Assembly: GCA_049511415.1 (NCBI GenBank)
Contig: JBEKYC010000106.1
Span: 1 to 17,103 of the forward strand
DNA: 17,103 bases
From: Bog-159 sp049511415
Lineage (GTDB): Bacteria; Acidobacteriota; Terriglobia; Bryobacterales; Bryobacteraceae
Direction: 5' to 3'
The notes beneath the pieces are model-generated. The model ran no database searches. It was not told where the DNA came from and worked only from the letters and a program-made list of their open reading frames with translations. How positions within the stretch are numbered: position 1 is the first letter of the stretch; each line of letters opens with the position of its first letter. The position numbers and the translations under genes were made by a program. This document shows, piece by piece, positions 7,051-14,351 of the stretch.

Positions 7051-7593
7051 CTACGCTGGCTCGCCGGATTTCAGAATCCGTAGCACCGAAAGTATTGTTT
7101 TCCAACTGCGCGTTGTCGCCGGCGCCCCAAAGAGCCTGTCAATCTGGCCGAGATAGCCAATTGTCTTCATGTGGCGGCGGTACACCCCATACACGAGACG
7201 GTTCTTCGAGCCGATGATTCGCACCAGCCACTCCCCACCTTCGGGAAGAGCAATAGGAAGAGAAACTTTGCGGCGTCCAGCCTCCGATAAGATGCTTACA
7301 AATTGAACCACATCCGCGCACTGTGGCTCAGCTCCAAACGGATTGTCCATCTCCAGTCGAATCAGATCACTGCCGTCGCAGAACGCGATTGTCGCTTCAA
7401 ACGGCAGCTTCCGGCGCAACTCGGCAAGGAACTTTGCGCGCAACCCAGGCTTGCGGATGACAAGCGTGCCCGCGGCGCCCACGTTCACGGCATCGTAGAT
7501 GCCCAATTCCTGGGCGAGGACGCTCGGACGAAAAGCCCTGTGTCCGCCAACGTTGATACCGCGGAAGAAAACGATCAAAGCCATGCTGACCAT
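7051..7593 (-). CDS. DUF1697 family protein
   Basis: A 180-residue soluble protein beginning MVSMALIVFFRGINVGGHR. The FRGINVGG motif near the N-terminus, the following helix (FRPSVLAQELGI) and the basic end (TTRSWKTI) are characteristic of DUF1697, a widespread family without an established function. Related proteins normally have a Ser-Gly-Asn stretch at the position of GAAGTLVI here, so this member diverges at that conserved point. ATG 7593 and ATG 7584 are both possible starts; neither has a good ribosome site, and MALIVFFRG from 7584 fits the family start well. The gene stands alone between the structured intergenic region and the GloVer-repeat gene. Its base composition is somewhat less GC-rich than its neighbours, which may point to a separate origin. 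Confidence 0.8.
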   Translation of the reverse strand: MVSMALIVFFRGINVGGHRAFRPSVLAQELGIYDAVNVGAAGTLVIRKPGLRAKFLAELRRKLPFEATIAFCDGSDLIRLEMDNPFGAEPQCADVVQFVSILSEAGRRKVSLPIALPEGGEWLVRIIGSKNRLVYGVYRRHMKTIGYLGQIDRLFGAPATTRSWKTILSVLRILKSGEPA

Positions 7594-7773
7594 TGTTGCA
7601 GCACCGAAGTATCGAGGAGTAGCGTACCGAGGTTCGCGCTGGTGAACCGCAGCCGCGGCAAGAGCGAGAAGAATGCCATACCCGAGGCGCGATGTTTTTG
7701 CATAATCTTTACATTGTTATGACAACTGGCGCATCAGGACAAGATATGATGGCGCCTGACGGAGGATTATCCC

Positions 7774-8990
7774 ATGCCGGGCAAAATGCAGGTAACCGTT
7801 CTCATCGCGTTGCTCGCGTGCTGCGCTTACGCCGCCGGACAGCAGGTGACCGCTGTCCACACTTTCGTGTGCAAAAACGCGCAAGAATTAGGACCCTGCC
7901 CTCAGGGTGGTGGGGCTACTTCCCTGATCCAGGGGTCGGATGGGAGTCTCTATGGCACGGCCGAGAGGACCGGGCAGGCGGTCAATGGTCCGGCCGGCGG
8001 GTTGGTATTCTCACTGACACCATCGGGCACATTCGCCACGGTGTATGAGTTTGCTCCCGGAGAAACGAAAACCTACCCGAACGGGAGCGGCCCGCTTCGA
8101 CTCGTCGAAGGACCCGACGGCAAGCTCTACGGCGAAACCGGCTTGGGTGGGTCGCTTGGCTATGGAGTTTTATTCCGGGTCGACAAAACTGGAAAGATTA
8201 CGAACTCCTGCAGAACTACTCCATTGACCCGGCTGCCGCGAACGGGTCCTCGCCAATGTACCTGGCTGCGGGGAACGATGGCAACGTTTACGGGACGACC
8301 TACTACGGCGGAAGCAACAGTTGCGGCTACGGCTTCAATTGCGGGACGATCTTTCGCGTCGTTGCGGCAACTGGAGCCTATGAAGTCGTTGCCAACTTCG
8401 ATTTCGCCACCACCGGAGAGAATCCCACGAATCTGGTGGTGGCTCCCGACGGGACCTTTTATGGCACCACGCTCGGGGCGAACGGTTCCATACTTTTCCA
8501 TTACATCGAATCAACTGGCGAGCTACAGGCGACTCCGCTGGTCTTTCCGGTGGTTAGTGGAGAGCCGACCCGCGGAACGGTCTCTGCCATCGGTCCGGAC
8601 GGAAACCTGTATGGCGCCTATAGCGGACGGACTTCGGATGGTATCGGGATCTTCCAGGTTCAACTCGACGGCAACAATCTCCAGATTTATCCGGACTACA
8701 CAACCGACCCGAATGTCAGTCCCGATGGATTGGTGCCCGCAAGCGACGGCAACTTCTGGATGGCCGAATTCTATGGCAGCGACGGTTTCGGCGACATCGT
8801 AACCCTCTCGCAGGTCGACGGAAGCCTGATTCAGACCCTAACCCCATTTTCGTCGACGTCGGCGGACGGTGGAAACCCGGTTGAACTCCTCTCTGCCACC
8901 GGTGGAACGCTTTGGGGTGTGAGCTCACTGAACGGCCAAGCGCCCAAAGGTTCTTATGCGGACGGAGTGTTGTTTAGGCTGACGCCTTAG
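7774..8990 (+). pseudogene. Secreted GloVer-repeat (TIGR03803-type) protein, broken by one frameshift
   Basis: ATG 7774 has a clear ribosome site (GGAGG 7761-7765, 8 nt away) and a signal peptide (VTVLIALLACCAYAAGQ). Repeats of about 50 residues follow, with the pattern G-x-LVFSLTPSG, DGSLYGT, DGKLYGE and GVLFRVDKTGK, typical of TIGR03803 (GloVer) secreted proteins, which probably form a beta-propeller. After about residue 142 the frame loses the pattern. It resumes in the next frame at about 8202 as YELLQNYSIDPAAANGSSP, then DGNVYGTTYYGG, DGTFYGTT, DGNLYGAY, and ends GVLFRLTP at TAG 8988-8990. One base appears to be missing near 8198-8202, and a full protein of about 405 residues is implied. 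The two halves could otherwise be read as 7774-8802 and 8256-8990. No slippery heptamer is visible, so programmed frameshifting is unlikely. Real decay or a sequencing error both fit. Confidence 0.8.
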
Positions 8991-9450
8991 CCGCCAACCT
9001 TAAGGCCGTGGTTCGCCTGGTGAATTGGCAAGCCTTCCCGAACGCGCGAAGGGTAAACCGAGCCAGTACCCGGAGAACTGATGTGCTGGATCGTGGTGGG
9101 GCACGGCGGACGCGCCGGCCTCGATTCTGCAACAGACCAAGTTCATGCCGGGGCTTTAAGCCTACGGTAGCGAAGATCCGTCCCCAACCACGTCAAGACC
9201 ATCGGCAGGCTCCTCCGAGTCCTCGCAGTGAAGTTGGATCACGTCCTCTTCTTCGTCAGCGCCGGCCGGATTCGGGGCGCGCCGGCGCCGGCGATCCGGC
9301 AAGACCCTGGCATCGTGCGCATCCAGGTCCCGCCACTCGACACCCGTGACGTTCATACAAGCTGTAGATCGGCGGAAACACAGGCCGACTTTAAGGCATG
9401 GTGCGACCTCTCCCAGGCCTCCGGCATCACAAGTAAGAGGAGACTAACGC
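8991..9450. other. 460-bp gap, no convincing gene
   Basis: No RNA gene, terminator with a T-run, or protein family is recognisable. The longest notable frame is minus 9356-9162 (64 residues), with a basic RRRRR patch, an acidic DEEED patch and a HCEDSEEPADGLDVVG end; it lacks a ribosome site. It may be a remnant of a larger gene rather than an expressed protein. The last bases carry the ribosome site of the YceI-like gene (AGAGGAGA 9436-9443). Confidence 0.5.
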
Positions 9451-10011
9451 ATGAGTTCTACGTCCACGGCGGCACCGACGGTGGCCACCTACATGATTGA
9501 GCCGACGCATTCGAGCGTGCATTTCAAGGTCCGGCATCTGATGATTGCCAATGTGCGGGGCGAATTCACCAAAGTCAGTGGCACGATGAAGTTTGACCCC
9601 GCCAACCTGGCTGCTTCGGGAATAACGGCAGAGATCGATGTCAGTTCGATCAACACGCGCCAGCCCGACCGGGACAACCATTTGAAGAGCGCGGATTTCT
9701 TCGATTTGGCGAATTATCCGACGATCAAGTTCGAATCGACCCAGGTTGAGGCGGATGGGGAGGAAGGTTACAAATTGACCGGCGATTTGACCATTAAAGA
9801 CGCGACGCGGCCGGTGGTGCTTTATGTGGTGGGTCCGACACCGGAGATCAAGGATCCGTGGGGCTATGCACGGCGCGGCGCCGAGGCAGTGGCAAAGATC
9901 AGCCGTAAGGATTTTGGTTTGCATTACAACCAGGTGCTGGAAGCCGGCGGCGTGGCGATTGGCGACGAGGTCGAGGTTTCATTGGAATTGGAGCTCGTGA
10001 AGACCGCGTAA
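9451..10011 (+). CDS. YceI-like domain protein (lipid-binding lipocalin-type fold)
   Basis: A 186-residue protein starting at ATG 9451 with AGAGGAGA 7-8 nt upstream. YceI signature elements appear in order: YMIEPTHSSVHFKVRHLMIANVRGEF, a stretch of SGTMKFDP, EIDVSSINTRQPDRDNHLKS, DFFDLANYPTIKFEST, LTGDLTIKDATRPV and a final VEVSLELELVK. The fold is an extended beta-barrel that holds an isoprenoid or amphiphilic ligand in the Thermus and Helicobacter proteins. No signal peptide is visible, so unlike E. coli YceI this copy appears cytoplasmic. A strongly conserved N-terminal DH(S)-type motif is present as THSSVHF. The following gene is 42 bp away and functionally unlike it. The family call is firm; the ligand is unknown. 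Confidence 0.93.
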   Translation: MSSTSTAAPTVATYMIEPTHSSVHFKVRHLMIANVRGEFTKVSGTMKFDPANLAASGITAEIDVSSINTRQPDRDNHLKSADFFDLANYPTIKFESTQVEADGEEGYKLTGDLTIKDATRPVVLYVVGPTPEIKDPWGYARRGAEAVAKISRKDFGLHYNQVLEAGGVAIGDEVEVSLELELVKTA

Positions 10012-10053
10012 CGGGCGGGCCAGGAGCCCGCTCCAGCGAAGCTGCCGTTTGAT

Positions 10054-10914
10054 ATGATGCTCGCGATGCGGAATATCAAGGCAGTTTCGCGGAGAGACTT
10101 TCTCCAGGCGAGCGCCATCGGCTTGGCTGCCGCTGGTTGGCTGCGCGCGAATCCGTTGGGTTATCCGATCGGCTGCCAGACCTGGCCGGTGCGGGAAACC
10201 ATCGGCAAAGATCTGGACGGCACCCTGCGGGAATTGGCCGGGTGGGGCTTCGAGCGGATTGAATTGTGCTCGCCGCCCGGTTACACGCAAATGGGCTTCG
10301 GACCTCTGGCGCAGATGCAGCCGGCGGAACTGCGCGGTAAGATCCACGACGCGGGCCTCGGTTGCGAGAGCTGCCACTTCGGATTCGGCGAGCTGCGGGA
10401 GCACCTGGACGAACGCATTGCATGGGCCCAGGGCATGGGGCTGAGGCAAATGATCATCGCCACGTTCTGGCTGCCGAAGGACGCCAAGATGGCGGACTGG
10501 ATGCACGCCGTGGACGATGCCAACAAGTGGGGCGAGCGCACCAAAAAAGCAGGCATCCAGCTTGGCTTCCATAACCACGATTTCGAATTCCAGAAAATCG
10601 AGGGCGAGTTGATCTACGACAAGCTGCTGGGCGAGTTCGACCCGAAACTGGTGAAGATGCAGTTTCAGGTGAACGTAGTGAAGTCGGGCTACCAGGCGGC
10701 GGATTACTTCGAGAAGTACCCAGGCCGGTTCATTTCCATCCATCTGCAGGACTGGTCGCCCGAGAAGAAGAAGGACGTGGCGCTGGGGCAGGGAATCGTG
10801 GACTGGAAGCGCTTGTGGAAGGCGGCGAAGAAGTCCGGGGCCAAGAACTACTTCGTGGAAGTGGATCGCGCGGACATGCAGGCGAGCGCGCAGTTCCTGA
10901 AAGGCCTCAGTTGA
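10054..10914 (+). CDS. Tat-exported sugar phosphate isomerase/epimerase-like TIM-barrel protein
   Basis: A 286-residue protein with a twin-arginine signal (SRRDFLQASAIGLAAAGWL, RR at 13-14), so probably exported folded. The rest matches the xylose-isomerase-like / AP-endonuclease-2 superfamily: GCQTWPVRE, LAGWGFERIEL, GFHNHDFEF at 171-179 (the usual HNH-DxEF hallmark), KYPGRFISIHLQDW and a C-terminal NYFVEVD. These enzymes often epimerise or dehydrate keto-sugars with a divalent metal. At the position where many relatives have a metal-binding Asp (lDxxW) this protein reads MQFQVNV, so that ligand may be missing. ATGs at 10054, 10057 and 10066 are all possible starts; no strong ribosome site separates them. 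The stop overlaps the TTG start of the next gene, a GH51 glycosidase, which supports a shared role in sugar use. Confidence 0.85.
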   Translation: MMLAMRNIKAVSRRDFLQASAIGLAAAGWLRANPLGYPIGCQTWPVRETIGKDLDGTLRELAGWGFERIELCSPPGYTQMGFGPLAQMQPAELRGKIHDAGLGCESCHFGFGELREHLDERIAWAQGMGLRQMIIATFWLPKDAKMADWMHAVDDANKWGERTKKAGIQLGFHNHDFEFQKIEGELIYDKLLGEFDPKLVKMQFQVNVVKSGYQAADYFEKYPGRFISIHLQDWSPEKKKDVALGQGIVDWKRLWKAAKKSGAKNYFVEVDRADMQASAQFLKGLS

Positions 10915-13121
10915 TTCTGCCGGTGCTGGCGCTGCTGGCGGCCGGGCCCGCACAGCCGCTGCGGAATGGCGATTTCGCGCGCGACCTGGCCGGTTGGACG
11001 GTCCATCATCACAGCAGCAAAGCAAGCGATCCCACGGTCCGGGTTACCGGCGGTAAGCTGACGATCGAGCCGCAAGGGGGCGGGAGCGCGGGCGTTTCGC
11101 AGACCGTGTACTTGACCCCGGGTTCGCTTTGGCGGCTGAGCGCGGAAGCCGGCGGCAGCGCGCACATGGAAGTGGACACGCCTTCGGGATCGTTCGGCTC
11201 GTCTACCGGGGCGGCGATTTTGTTCCGGACGCCATCGCCGGGCGAGGTCACAATCGACCTGGATAGCGAGGGCGGGCAGGCTGCTTTTGCGCATGCACGT
11301 CTGGAGGCCGTGCCGGAAGCGCCGGCGGGCGAGTTGCGCATACGCCTTGGATCGGCGGGCAAGCACCCCATCGACGCCAAGCAGCAGGGCCAATTCATCG
11401 AGATGCTGTGCCGCCTGATTCCTTCCATGATTGCGCAGCAGGTGGATAACGACAGCTTCGAGGAAGAACCGCCCTACCGTTTTTCCTACATCAAAGAGAC
11501 GGACAGCCCGCATCGGCCGTGGTATCCGGATGGCGCGGTGCAGACGGCGGAATACGCGCTCGACACGGAGGGCGCCTTCAACGGCAAGCGTTCGCAGCGG
11601 ATTGAAATTCATGTGCCGGGCGCACGCGCCGGAATTGCGCAGGATGGCTTCTATGCCAAGGCGGGTGTGGTTTACCGGCTGCGTCTGCATATGAAGGGAA
11701 CGGCGGCCGTGCCGGTGCGGGCGGTGTTGCGCGATGCGGCGGGCATTGTGGCGCAATCGCCGCTGGGCCTGGCGGGCGAACAGTGGCAGCCGGCGCAGGC
11801 GCTGCTGAAGGCCTCCCGCGATTCCACGAACGCCACGCTGGCCCTCGACTTCGAAGGCGCCGGAACGCTGCGGCTGGATCGCGTGTACCTGATCGGCAGC
11901 GACGCGGTGCTGGGCATCTGGCGTCCGGATGTGGTGGAAGCCTTGAAGGCGCTGCGGCCCGGCGTGATCCGCTTCGGAGGCACGTCCATCGAAGGGTTGG
12001 AGTGGGAGCAGACCATCGGCAAGTGGGATGCGCGTGCGCCGTTCACCACTTTTTGGGGTGGGCTGGAGCCGAATTTCGTGGGTCTGGAGGAATTCGTCGA
12101 ACTTTGCCGGCTGGTGGGCGCCGAGCCGCTGATCTGCGTGCGCTGGAGCGGCAAGCAGCCGGCGGATGCCGCGGCCGAGATCGAATACATGAACGGCAGC
12201 GCCGGTACGCTTTGGGGCGGCCTGCGCGCGCGGAATGGGCACAAGCAACCGTATGCGGTGAAGTATTGGCAGATCGGCAACGAGATCGGCGGCGAGGATT
12301 ACGAACGGACGGTGGCGGAGTTTGCGCGCGCCATGCGGGCGGCCGATCCTTCGATCAAGCTGATGAGCTCGTATCCGCGGCCCGGCGTGCTGGCCAGCGC
12401 GGCGGGGCTGCTCGATTATCTGTGCCCGCATCATTATGAAGAGGGCGATCTGACGAGCGTGGTGCGCGGCTTCGACATGCTGCGGGAACAGATCGCGCAG
12501 CATGCCGGCGGCCGGGATGTGCGCGTGGCGGTGACGGAGTGGAACACCACGGGCGGCGATTTCGGACTGAAGCGCGGGATTCTGCAATCGCTGGGCAATG
12601 CGCTCGACTGCGCGCGCTATCACAACCTGCTGCAGCGGAATGCGGACCTGGTGGAGATGGGCATTCGTTCGAACCTGGTGGACAGCTTCGGTTCAGGGAT
12701 CATCGTGACCGGGCCGGGCTGGATGTATCGCTCGCCGGCATATTTCACCGATCAGTTATACGGCCGCGCGGCGGGGTCGTTTCCGGTGCCGGTGGAACGC
12801 GATGGCGGGATGGCATGGCAGTTACAGCAGCCGGATGTCAGCGTGGCGCTGAGCGGCGACCGGCGCACACTGCGGATTTATGCGGTCAATTCCACAGCGG
12901 CTGGGTTGCGGCCGGTGATCGTATTGGCGGACGGGGCGGCGGCCGGCGCGCGGGCGTTTGTGTTGAAGAACCGGGGCCGCGCCAATACGGAGGCCATGAA
13001 TTCGGCGGCCGACCGCGACGCGGTGGGCGTGGAACAGCGGGATGTGGCATTAACTGGAAAACGGCCTAGCTACGCGTGCGATCCCTACAGCTTGACTCTC
13101 TTGGAAATCCGGCTGCAATAG
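10911..13121 (+). CDS. GH51-type alpha-L-arabinofuranosidase with N-terminal carbohydrate-binding-like domains, exported
   Basis: The product is 736 residues from TTG 10911. I chose this start because GAAAGG (10899-10904) sits 6 nt before it, the TTGA overlap couples it to the isomerase stop, and it opens with a signal-peptide-like stretch (MILPVLALLAAGPAQP). The upstream ATG 10815 would only add a shadow of the isomerase frame. Residues about 20-150 and 175-330 look like beta-sandwich carbohydrate-binding modules (NGDFARDLAGW, then NDSFEE...). The catalytic barrel has RPGVIRFGG, PLICVRW, KYWQIGNE with acid/base E458, and AVTEWN with nucleophile E543, matching GH51 (clan GH-A). The C-terminal region is a beta domain. 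GH51 enzymes release arabinose from plant arabinoxylan and arabinan. The activity is inferred from family; other furanosidase specificities are possible. A role with the adjacent isomerase in plant-polymer use is likely. Confidence 0.88.
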   Translation: MILPVLALLAAGPAQPLRNGDFARDLAGWTVHHHSSKASDPTVRVTGGKLTIEPQGGGSAGVSQTVYLTPGSLWRLSAEAGGSAHMEVDTPSGSFGSSTGAAILFRTPSPGEVTIDLDSEGGQAAFAHARLEAVPEAPAGELRIRLGSAGKHPIDAKQQGQFIEMLCRLIPSMIAQQVDNDSFEEEPPYRFSYIKETDSPHRPWYPDGAVQTAEYALDTEGAFNGKRSQRIEIHVPGARAGIAQDGFYAKAGVVYRLRLHMKGTAAVPVRAVLRDAAGIVAQSPLGLAGEQWQPAQALLKASRDSTNATLALDFEGAGTLRLDRVYLIGSDAVLGIWRPDVVEALKALRPGVIRFGGTSIEGLEWEQTIGKWDARAPFTTFWGGLEPNFVGLEEFVELCRLVGAEPLICVRWSGKQPADAAAEIEYMNGSAGTLWGGLRARNGHKQPYAVKYWQIGNEIGGEDYERTVAEFARAMRAADPSIKLMSSYPRPGVLASAAGLLDYLCPHHYEEGDLTSVVRGFDMLREQIAQHAGGRDVRVAVTEWNTTGGDFGLKRGILQSLGNALDCARYHNLLQRNADLVEMGIRSNLVDSFGSGIIVTGPGWMYRSPAYFTDQLYGRAAGSFPVPVERDGGMAWQLQQPDVSVALSGDRRTLRIYAVNSTAAGLRPVIVLADGAAAGARAFVLKNRGRANTEAMNSAADRDAVGVEQRDVALTGKRPSYACDPYSLTLLEIRLQ

Positions 13122-13133
13122 ATCGAGGCGGCC

Positions 13134-13508
13134 TTACTTCTTAGACTCCAGTTTCAGGTTGACTACGGCGGTCTTGCGGTTGTCGAAGGTGCTGAGCGTC
13201 TTGTCTCCGGAGGACGCGCCGCTGAAATCGGCGCGCAGTTCGTAGTCCACATCCGTGCTCAGGCCGTGGAAATAATACGATCCGTTGTCGCGGGTAATGA
13301 ACGAACGGATCTGCAGGGTCTTGGTGTTTTTCAACTGCACCACGGCTCCGTTGACGGCTTCACCCTGGGCATCGCGCACCACGCCCTGCACGGTGCGCAC
13401 ATGCGCGTCCTCTTTCTTGTCGGCCGGGGCGGCGACGGATGCGAAAAGGAATGCACACGCCAAGGCCGCCGCCAGCCGGCCAATGCGGGCGGAGAGGGGT
13501 GTAATCAC
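13134..13508 (-). CDS. Small secreted protein with carboxypeptidase-regulatory-like domain
   Basis: A 124-residue product from GTG 13508. This start fits best: AGAGG (13520-13516) is 7 nt upstream, and GTGA overlaps the stop of the preceding gene (13505-13508). The TTG at 13514 used by a longer reading is only 1 nt from that ribosome site. The protein begins with a signal peptide (RLAAALACAFLFASVAAPA), followed by a single CarboxypepD_reg-like beta-sandwich: VQGVVRDAQGEAVNGAVVQL, then TRDNGSYYFHGLSTDVDYEL and a final VVNLKLESKK. Such domains are common in secreted proteins of Acidobacteriota and Bacteroidota and are often fused to TonB-dependent receptors; here the domain stands alone. It shares the LysW-like protein's transcript, an odd partnership of a periplasmic and a cytoplasmic-looking product. 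Function unknown. Confidence 0.8.
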   Translation of the reverse strand: MITPLSARIGRLAAALACAFLFASVAAPADKKEDAHVRTVQGVVRDAQGEAVNGAVVQLKNTKTLQIRSFITRDNGSYYFHGLSTDVDYELRADFSGASSGDKTLSTFDNRKTAVVNLKLESKK

Positions 13509-13720
13509 TTCCAATCCTCTTCGGGCTCTTCCTCTTCGTCCTCGTCCAGGAAGTCTTCGTCTTCATCCTCTTCGATTTCCTCGGCGGATTCCAGCTCCAG
13601 GGGATCGGTCCCGATCACCTTCAAGTCGGCGCCGCACTCGTCGCAACTGAGGGAATCGCCTTCGTCCACCTCTTCTTCGTCGATGTCAATGGCCCCGTCG
13701 CAAACCGGGCAAGTTACCAT
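13505..13720 (-). CDS. LysW-like zinc-ribbon protein with a highly acidic C-terminal tail
   Basis: A 71-residue protein from ATG 13720, with GGGAGG 10 nt upstream. Cys 4, 7, 26 and 29 (CPVC and CDEC) form a zinc ribbon with the spacing of LysW, the amino-group carrier protein of lysine/arginine biosynthesis: MVTCPVC, then GDSLSCDECGADLKVIGTDPLELESA. Authentic LysW ends in EDWGE, whose terminal glutamate is linked to the substrate. This protein ends in EEDWK after about 25 mostly Asp/Glu residues, so the acceptor Glu is absent and a Lys terminates the chain. No LysX, LysZ or other pathway gene lies nearby. It may be a LysW paralogue with another role, for example a metal-binding regulator. It overlaps the downstream secreted-protein gene by GTGA. 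Confidence 0.75.
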   Translation of the reverse strand: MVTCPVCDGAIDIDEEEVDEGDSLSCDECGADLKVIGTDPLELESAEEIEEDEDEDFLDEDEEEEPEEDWK

Positions 13721-13747
13721 GGCTAAAATTCCTCCCGAACAAACTAC

Positions 13748-13776
13748 AAATTAGCGAAACTCCACGCCGCTTTCAA
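13748..13776 (-). promoter_or_regulatory. Sigma-70-like promoter of the LysW-like operon
   Basis: On the minus strand TTGAAA (13776-13771) and TAATTT (13753-13748) are separated by exactly 17 bp. Transcription would start near 13741 and leave about a 20-nt leader containing the GGGAGG ribosome site (13736-13731) before ATG 13720. This is the best promoter seen by eye in the window. It implies the LysW-like gene and its partner are transcribed independently of the upstream DinB-fold gene. Confidence 0.5.
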
Positions 13777-13789
13777 CTGTATTCTACAG
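13777..13789. promoter_or_regulatory. 13-bp inverted repeat abutting the -35 box, possible operator
   Basis: CTGTA-TTC-TACAG is a perfect inverted repeat with 5-bp arms lying immediately upstream of the TTGAAA box. Such a position suits an activator or repressor site. The arms recall but do not match the spacing of a classical LexA box (CTGT-N8-ACAG), and resemble repressor half-sites with TACA/TGTA arms. The regulator is unknown. A second copy elsewhere in the genome would be needed to believe it. Confidence 0.3.
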
Positions 13790-13800
13790 CGACTCGCCTG

Positions 13801-14310
13801 CTAACGAGCCGCCTGCATCGCCAACCGGCGGCGGGTGGTGGCGGGGACCAGTCCTTTCATCCTTAAATACAGAAAAAGCTGGGCGCGATGCGTGAGCTCG
13901 TGCTCCTTGGCGAACTGCAACAATTCGAGCCGTGTGACGCGCGCCCCATCCACGCGCGTGATGATGCCGGCATAGAACTCGGGCGTTTGGGCGGCCAGTT
14001 CCGTTACACGCTGCGCCATGGAGGCGCGCAATTCGCGAGCCAGATCGGCGGCGCCGGCGCCTTCGGGCAGCAGCGCGAAGCGGGCCATCTTTTCGCGGAA
14101 TTGCGGACCGCCCAGATGCTCTTCGCCCGCCAGCAGCAGGCCCGTCAGCCCGTGCCCGGCGGCCAGGATGTGACGCGCGATCTCGCCGAACGTCATCAGA
14201 TCCGGCGCGGGCTTGTAGCCGAACTGATCGGATGGAAATTCCTCAACGGCGGCGGCCGTATCGGCTCGTACCGCCTTCCAGGAATCCAGAACTGCTTCCA
14301 GTCTTACCAT
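13801..14310 (-). CDS. DinB-superfamily protein
   Basis: A 169-residue protein with the DinB/YfiT four-helix pattern: LDSWKAVRADTAAAVEEFP, TFGEIARHI with H47, and KEHELTHRAQ with H137 and H141. These three histidines are the expected metal ligands. It is only distantly like the DinB-fold protein at 5289, so it is a separate paralogue rather than a recent duplicate. GGAG lies only 3 nt before ATG 14310, and AGGAGG is about 20 nt upstream; neither spacing is ideal, but no other start fits the family. It diverges from the AlkD-like gene, 41 bp away. Substrate unknown; family members include thiol transferases and putative metal-dependent enzymes. Confidence 0.85.
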   Translation of the reverse strand: MVRLEAVLDSWKAVRADTAAAVEEFPSDQFGYKPAPDLMTFGEIARHILAAGHGLTGLLLAGEEHLGGPQFREKMARFALLPEGAGAADLARELRASMAQRVTELAAQTPEFYAGIITRVDGARVTRLELLQFAKEHELTHRAQLFLYLRMKGLVPATTRRRLAMQAAR

Positions 14311-14351
14311 ATGCTCCTATTGTACCCGCACCTCCTGATAGTATCGGACGT

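Noticed and set aside
7082..7612. Near-identical AGCACCGAA(A)GTAT at 7082-7095 and 7600-7612, flanking the DUF1697 gene like a target-site or attachment duplication
   Set aside because: The match is about 13 bases with a gap; matches of this length are expected by chance in 17 kb, and there is no integrase or transposase nearby.
8190..8210. Programmed ribosomal frameshift in the GloVer-repeat gene
   Set aside because: No slippery heptamer, no internal Shine-Dalgarno at suitable spacing and no strong downstream hairpin were seen; a simple indel is enough.
10815..10910. ATG 10815 as the start of the GH51 protein
   Set aside because: It overlaps the isomerase by 100 bp, has no signal peptide at its N-terminus and encodes only low-complexity shadow sequence; TTG 10911 has a ribosome site and signal peptide.
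13777..13789. LexA box upstream of the LysW-like operon
   Set aside because: Arms resemble CTGT/ACAG but the spacer is 5 rather than 8, so it does not match the classical site.
5289..14310. DinB-fold genes (5289, 13801) and the AlkD-like gene as a DNA-damage island
   Set aside because: DinB-superfamily proteins here are not the DNA polymerase and are usually unrelated to repair; the two copies are distant and in different operons.
14232..14351. Extended N-terminus for the AlkD-like protein from 14232
   Set aside because: That part lies within the divergent DinB-fold gene, and the family's first helix begins at the ATG at 14352.
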